This document shows positions 6,834 to 10,328 of a stretch of 10,328 nt of DNA, piece after piece; within the stretch, counting starts at the first letter, position 1; every line of letters begins with the position of its first letter. Origin of the DNA: an uncultured bacterium (GTDB taxonomy: Bacteria; Bacteroidota; Ignavibacteria; Kapaibacteriales; UBA2268). Under the pieces are notes generated by a model. That model was not told the origin of the DNA, searched no databases, and saw nothing but the letters and a program-made list of their open reading frames with translations. The translations under genes were made by a program, and so were the position numbers. Location of the stretch: contig CALLXS010000111.1 of NCBI GenBank assembly GCA_937875295.1, positions 1-10,328 of the forward strand, given 5' to 3'.

Positions 6834-7295
6834 ATGCAAGAACGTTTAATAGAAATAATAATATTTGTAATGTCGATGGTAAAGTTTACTAAAAAATCTT
6901 TACCTGAAATTGACTATAAAGCACTAGAGAATTTGGGTTACTCTCAGTCCGAAATCTCTGCTGCTCTTAATTGGATAATTAATGGCGTAGAATATAGAGA
7001 CAAATTCAACATTGCAAACACTCCTTCTAATGAAGCACCATTTAGAATATTAACAGATATTGAAAAAGAAATATTTAATCATGATGCTCTACACGAACTT
7101 AATAATTATGTATCATTAGGTATAATTAATAATGAACAAATGGATTTCATTATAGAAAGATTAGATTCAGTAGGTATTCAAAATATAGATTCTGATCTAT
7201 TAAAATCAATTATTGCCGCAATTGTATTTTCTCAAAACATCTCTAATTTTAATAACAAAGATATTATCTTATCTGGATTAGAGACAATCAACTAA
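6834..7295 (+). CDS. smg: DUF494/Smg family protein
   Basis: A small, acidic, largely alpha-helical protein of unknown molecular function. From ATG 6834 it has 153 residues, close to the family length. Family-like features are the opening helix MQERLIEIIIFVMS, the helix pair YSQSEISAALNWII (36-49), and FRILTDIEKEIF (70-81), which corresponds to the FRI(L/Y)TxxE core of Smg/DUF494 proteins (PF04361). No signal peptide, membrane segment or catalytic motif is evident. An earlier in-frame ATG (6792) would overlap ybeY by ten bases and add 14 Asn-rich residues not seen in the family, so I prefer 6834. In Proteobacteria smg lies beside dprA/topA; here it sits between ybeY and ychF. It is probably co-transcribed with ybeY. 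Confidence 0.82.
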   Translation: MQERLIEIIIFVMSMVKFTKKSLPEIDYKALENLGYSQSEISAALNWIINGVEYRDKFNIANTPSNEAPFRILTDIEKEIFNHDALHELNNYVSLGIINNEQMDFIIERLDSVGIQNIDSDLLKSIIAAIVFSQNISNFNNKDIILSGLETIN

Positions 7296-7316
7296 GAATA
7301 ATTTATATTATTCTTA
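7293..7316 (+). terminator. Possible terminator after ybeY-smg
   Basis: TAAGAATAAT (7293-7302, including the smg stop codon) pairs perfectly over 10 bp with 7307-7316 around the loop TTAT, followed by TTCCTTACTTTTT. The stem has one G-C pair and the T-run is interrupted and displaced, so the call is weak. The right arm can instead pair with 7332-7341. Confidence 0.4.
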
Positions 7317-7374
7317 TTCCTTACTTTTTAAAAGAATAATAATAAAATTTATTAATAATTCCTTATTAAATGCT

Positions 7375-7382
7375 TATTTTTG
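7375..7382 (+). promoter_or_regulatory. Possible -7 element of the ychF promoter
   Basis: TATTTTTG matches TAnnTTTG and lies 45 bases before the ychF ATG. No TTTG is present at the expected 19-21 base distance upstream, so this is a half-supported promoter. Confidence 0.4.
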
Positions 7383-7427
7383 TAAACTTTTAAAGAATAT
7401 TATTAATTAATTTCCGAAGTTAAATTT

Positions 7428-8510
7428 ATGCAGATAGGAATTGTAGGACTACCTTACTCTGGAAAAACCACTTTTTTTCAAACTCTTACCGAGACTCAGC
7501 TCGACCCAAATGCTATTCAGAAAAGAGATGCAAATTTAGCAATTGTAAAAGTCGAAGATCATAGATTAGACGAATTTACTGAAATATTTAAACCAAAAAG
7601 AAAAGTAAATGCTACAATTGAAATCGTAGATATCGCCGGTATTCAAAAAGGCGATGCAATTGGAAGCTCTATTAATCCTCAATTTCTTGGGAAAGCTAAG
7701 ACCAATGATGCTTTAATTCACGTCGTGCGTGGTTTCTCTGATGATTCAATACCACATCCTAATGGCTCAATAAATATTGTGCGAGACATTAAGACTCTCG
7801 AAGATGAATTTATTTTCTCTGATTTAGCTTTTGTTGAAAATAGATTAGAAAAATTAGATAAAGATATTCAAAAGTCGAAAAAAGATGAAGCTATTCGCGA
7901 ACGCGAATCAATGCTAAAATGGAATGAACATTTACAAGAAGGCGCTCCATTGCGTACTTATGATTTCCCTGCAGAAGATAGTAAATATCTGAAAAATTAT
8001 CAACCTCTAACTGCTAAACCACTCTTGATAGCACTGAATTTGGGTGAAGAAGATATTAAAAATGCTCAAAATATTCTAAATGAAGTTAAGAAAGAAATTG
8101 ATTGGAAAAATGTAATAATTGAGCCATTCTCTGCCAAAATCGAAATGGAATTAATGCAACTAGATGCTGAAGAAAAAAATATGTTTATGTCTGAATATGG
8201 GCTTACTGATAGTGCTTTGTCGCGACTAGTTGCTTCAGCATATAAATTATTGGGTCTTCAATCATTTTTCACAGTAGGTGAAGACGAATGTAGAGCATGG
8301 ACAATTACAAACGGTATGACAGCTCAAGATTCTGCCGGAGTAATACACACTGATTTCTATAATAAATTTATTCGAGCTGAAGTCGTATCATATAAAGATT
8401 TTATGACATTCGGTTCATTCCCTAAATGCAAAGAAGCAGGAGTCTTTAGATTAGAAGGAAAAGAATATCTTGTAAAAGATGGAGATATTCTTCATGTAAG
8501 ACACGGATAA
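7428..8510 (+). CDS. ychF: YchF/OLA1-type nucleotidase with TGS domain
   Basis: A P-loop NTPase of the Obg family; YchF/OLA1 proteins bind ribosomes and hydrolyse ATP in preference to GTP. The 360 residues match the usual length. Visible motifs are G1 GLPYSGKT (7-14), G3 DIAG (68-71) followed by QKGDAIGSSINPQFL, and the G4-position NLGE (204-207), the N-x-x-E replacement of NKxD linked to ATP preference. A helical insertion lies at about 125-190 and a C-terminal TGS domain at about 278-360 (RAWTITNGMTAQDSAGVIHT and RLEGKEYLVKDGDILHVR). The P-loop departs from the common GLPNVGKS, with Tyr-Ser for Asn-Val and Thr for Ser, as in some divergent YchF-like proteins. It stands alone, 132 bases after smg, with convergent TonB receptor downstream. 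ATG 7428 is the first residue of the family; no Shine-Dalgarno sequence. Confidence 0.93.
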   Translation: MQIGIVGLPYSGKTTFFQTLTETQLDPNAIQKRDANLAIVKVEDHRLDEFTEIFKPKRKVNATIEIVDIAGIQKGDAIGSSINPQFLGKAKTNDALIHVVRGFSDDSIPHPNGSINIVRDIKTLEDEFIFSDLAFVENRLEKLDKDIQKSKKDEAIRERESMLKWNEHLQEGAPLRTYDFPAEDSKYLKNYQPLTAKPLLIALNLGEEDIKNAQNILNEVKKEIDWKNVIIEPFSAKIEMELMQLDAEEKNMFMSEYGLTDSALSRLVASAYKLLGLQSFFTVGEDECRAWTITNGMTAQDSAGVIHTDFYNKFIRAEVVSYKDFMTFGSFPKCKEAGVFRLEGKEYLVKDGDILHVRHG

Positions 8511-8536
8511 TATTAAGAAAGATAATAAATTAAAAA

Positions 8537-8568
8537 TAAGCCCTAAGTAATTTAATATTTAGGGCTTA
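8537..8568. terminator. Bidirectional terminator between ychF and the TonB receptor
   Basis: TAAGCCCTAA (8537-8546) pairs perfectly with 8559-8568 around a 12-base loop. On the minus strand the stem is followed by UUUUU (complement of 8532-8536), a good signal for the receptor gene, whose stop codon ends at 8575. On the plus strand the tail is ATTTATTT, weaker but adequate for ychF. Confidence 0.8.
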
Positions 8569-8574
8569 ATTTAT

Positions 8575-10302
8575 TTAAAATTTAAAGCTTAAGCCTAATG
8601 TTGGCATAAAAGGAAATAAAGTAAATTGCTTTACTGCTTTTTGATATGAATAATTTGTTTCATTGAAATCATAACCAATAAACCACATAAATGGATTTTT
8701 CCTATTATATGCATTATATATATTTAATGACAATTGGAAAGGCAATTTAAACCACTCAAATTTATACATAAAATTTAAGTCTAACTTATGAAATGGTGGC
8801 AATCTATAACCATTTTTTTCAGTAAAATCATAACTTTCTCTTGTCCAATAATGACTTTCATTATTTAAACCGTCTGGATCTTCTATCCGATAAATTCCTG
8901 TCGGCATTGTAAAAGCTTGACCTGTACCAAATACCCAACTTGCACCAAGTTCCCATTTTTTACCAAGTTCGTAATTAAATGTAATAGAAATATCGTGTCT
9001 CCTATCATATCGAGGATAAAACTCTTTCCCATCATTTAGATCATCGAATTTACGCTTAGTCCATGATAAAGTATACCCCACCCAACCAGTGAAATTACCT
9101 ATCCTCTTATTTAAAAATAATTCTAAACCATATGCATAACCAGACCCTACAGTAAATTGGCTCTCAAAAGGTAATCCTAAGGAAAAGCTGGCATCATCTT
9201 TATATTCTAATAAATTCTGCATTGATTTATAATAAATTTCTGCCGAAAATAAATATTCAGCTTCCTTAAATAAATGCTCATATCCAAATACAGTTTGCCA
9301 ACTTTTCTGTGGTTTCACACCTTTAGTAGATGGATACCATACATCAGTTGGTAATGGAATATCATTACGAACAATCATGTGCAAAAATTGATGTGCTAAT
9401 GCCGATGATAGTGTTAAAGTTGAGTTCTCTGTAAGAGTATAAGAAGCAGATAATCTTGGTTCTAGATTGAAATAATTCCCTTCTGAGAAATAATACCCTC
9501 TTATACCAATATTGGAACGTAATAAATCTGTTATTTTCCATTCATCTTGCGCATAAATAGCTAAATCTACTGAGCTTTTATTATCTTCTGTGAAATTATC
9601 TTCGAAATTAAAATTAAAATTTGCTCCTATCCCTACTCCAAAATCATGATGTGTAATTTCAGTTCCCATTTTAATAACATGATCAGCATTCGGGAAATAT
9701 TGTCCCTCTAATCTAAGCATTACATCTTGAATTTTAGAGGTAGATTTCCAAGTTTTTGTATTAGAAGTATCACCATAGATTTGTACATTGAAATTATAAT
9801 TTGTATAAATTAATGATAAATTTGTGAAAAATTCCGGTGAAACAATATGCATCCACCTTAAATTTGCTGTTTGATTACCCCAAAATATACTAAAATCATT
9901 GTTCTGATCTGGTGAATTTAGCACATCACGGCAAAAATATCCGCTTAAAAATATCCTATCATTTTCAGATATTTTATAATTTACCTTAGCATTTAAATCA
10001 TAAAAATAATATTGAGGTGTTGATTCTATTCCACTTTCTCCCGGTATAATTAAATCTGCAAGCCACATCATAATATCAAGGTACATACGTCGGCCAGAAA
10101 TCATAAAAGTAGAATTATCATTAATCGGTCCTTCTAAAGTAAGTCTCGAACTAATCAAACTAATTCCCCCGGCTCCGGAAAATTTATTCTTCGTCCCCTC
10201 TTTCATAGTCATATCTACCACACTTGATAATCTACCACCATATTCAGCAGGGAAAGCACCTTTGATTAATTTAATATCTCTTAAAGCATTTGAATCAGTC
10301 AT
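8575..10302 (-). CDS. TonB-dependent receptor, lacking its N-terminal part
   Basis: An outer-membrane 22-strand-type barrel for TonB-energised uptake; the substrate cannot be told. The 575 residues begin in the middle of the plug domain: ALRDIKLIKGAFPAEYGGR (6-24) followed by LSSVVDMTMKEG (25-36) is the plug end seen in Bacteroidota receptors. The rest is barrel strands, with the late motif NIYNAYNRKNPF and a final strand LGLSFKF ending in Phe. Missing are the signal peptide, the carboxypeptidase-like N-terminal domain, the TonB box and the first half of the plug; full-length relatives usually have over 700 residues. The ATG at 10302 has an unusually good Shine-Dalgarno sequence. The frame stays open for the remaining 26 bases but reads Lys-rich residues unlike a plug domain. 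It may be a 5'-truncated pseudogene, a split gene or an assembly-edge artefact. Codon use and AT content match the neighbours. Confidence 0.88.
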   Translation of the reverse strand: MTDSNALRDIKLIKGAFPAEYGGRLSSVVDMTMKEGTKNKFSGAGGISLISSRLTLEGPINDNSTFMISGRRMYLDIMMWLADLIIPGESGIESTPQYYFYDLNAKVNYKISENDRIFLSGYFCRDVLNSPDQNNDFSIFWGNQTANLRWMHIVSPEFFTNLSLIYTNYNFNVQIYGDTSNTKTWKSTSKIQDVMLRLEGQYFPNADHVIKMGTEITHHDFGVGIGANFNFNFEDNFTEDNKSSVDLAIYAQDEWKITDLLRSNIGIRGYYFSEGNYFNLEPRLSASYTLTENSTLTLSSALAHQFLHMIVRNDIPLPTDVWYPSTKGVKPQKSWQTVFGYEHLFKEAEYLFSAEIYYKSMQNLLEYKDDASFSLGLPFESQFTVGSGYAYGLELFLNKRIGNFTGWVGYTLSWTKRKFDDLNDGKEFYPRYDRRHDISITFNYELGKKWELGASWVFGTGQAFTMPTGIYRIEDPDGLNNESHYWTRESYDFTEKNGYRLPPFHKLDLNFMYKFEWFKLPFQLSLNIYNAYNRKNPFMWFIGYDFNETNYSYQKAVKQFTLFPFMPTLGLSFKF

Positions 10303-10307
10303 GTTAA

Positions 10308-10314
10308 CTCCTTT
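10308..10314 (-). promoter_or_regulatory. Strong Shine-Dalgarno sequence before the truncated TonB receptor
   Basis: The minus strand reads AAAGGAG, then the five bases TTAAC, then ATG. This is close to ideal, whereas aat, icd, ybeY, smg, ychF and the barrel gene lack any such sequence and clpC has only a distant AAGGA. It supports ATG 10302 as a usable start, though it may also be chance in an A-rich coding stretch. Confidence 0.5.
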
Positions 10315-10328
10315 CTTTTTTTTGTTGA

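Noticed and set aside
10316..10323. A8-G run as a programmed frameshift site
   Set aside because: No upstream coding sequence is visible to be shifted and no clear downstream stimulatory structure can be judged with 26 bases; kept only as a possible error or mutation site.
1..10328. CRISPR array, insertion sequence, prophage, toxin-antitoxin or defence system
   Set aside because: No regularly spaced repeats, transposase, integrase or paired small genes were seen on either strand.

Overview
This is an AT-rich window (roughly 30% GC by eye) carrying ordinary chromosomal housekeeping genes. It looks like a Gram-negative member of the Bacteroidota/Chlorobiota side of the FCB group, perhaps an Ignavibacteria- or Kapabacteria-like lineage. 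The evidence is a TonB-dependent receptor and a second outer-membrane barrel, Bacteroidota-style -33/-7 promoters (TTTG, 19-20 bases, TAnnTTTG), starts mostly without Shine-Dalgarno sequences, a YbeY whose third metal-site histidine is Asp, and a DUF494/Smg protein. The lineage is inference; no 16S or ribosomal protein is present.

Layout, left to right. 1-90: the tail of something upstream, closed by a + strand terminator. 132-329: a promoter, a tRNA with anticodon CAU (probably the AUA-reading tRNA-Ile2) and a hairpin terminator. 337-3011: clpC on the minus strand with its own hairpin terminator. 3012-3168: a divergent promoter region. 3169-4679: an exported beta-barrel protein overlapping aat (L/F-transferase) by 4 bases, one transcription unit closed by a GC-capped hairpin. 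4715-6009: icd (NADP isocitrate dehydrogenase) on the minus strand with its own terminator. 6010-6381: an AT-rich divergent spacer. 6382-7295: ybeY and a DUF494/Smg gene. 7428-8510: ychF. 8537-8568: a shared hairpin between convergent genes. 8575-10302: a TonB-dependent receptor on the minus strand whose N-terminal part is missing from the readable frame, running to the window edge.

Functional links are loose. ClpC and Aat both belong to regulated proteolysis (Aat makes N-degrons that, in Proteobacteria, are delivered to Clp proteases), and they are divergent neighbours. YbeY and YchF both act around the ribosome. Icd is a TCA-cycle enzyme, and the two barrel proteins belong to the outer membrane.

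I found no CRISPR array, insertion sequence, phage gene, toxin-antitoxin pair or defence cluster, and I do not see an undescribed multi-gene system. The points most worth checking are the beheaded TonB receptor with an atypical Shine-Dalgarno start, the two well-formed Bacteroidota-type promoters (one of which moves the start of the barrel gene), and the strand-biased double hairpin between the tRNA and clpC.
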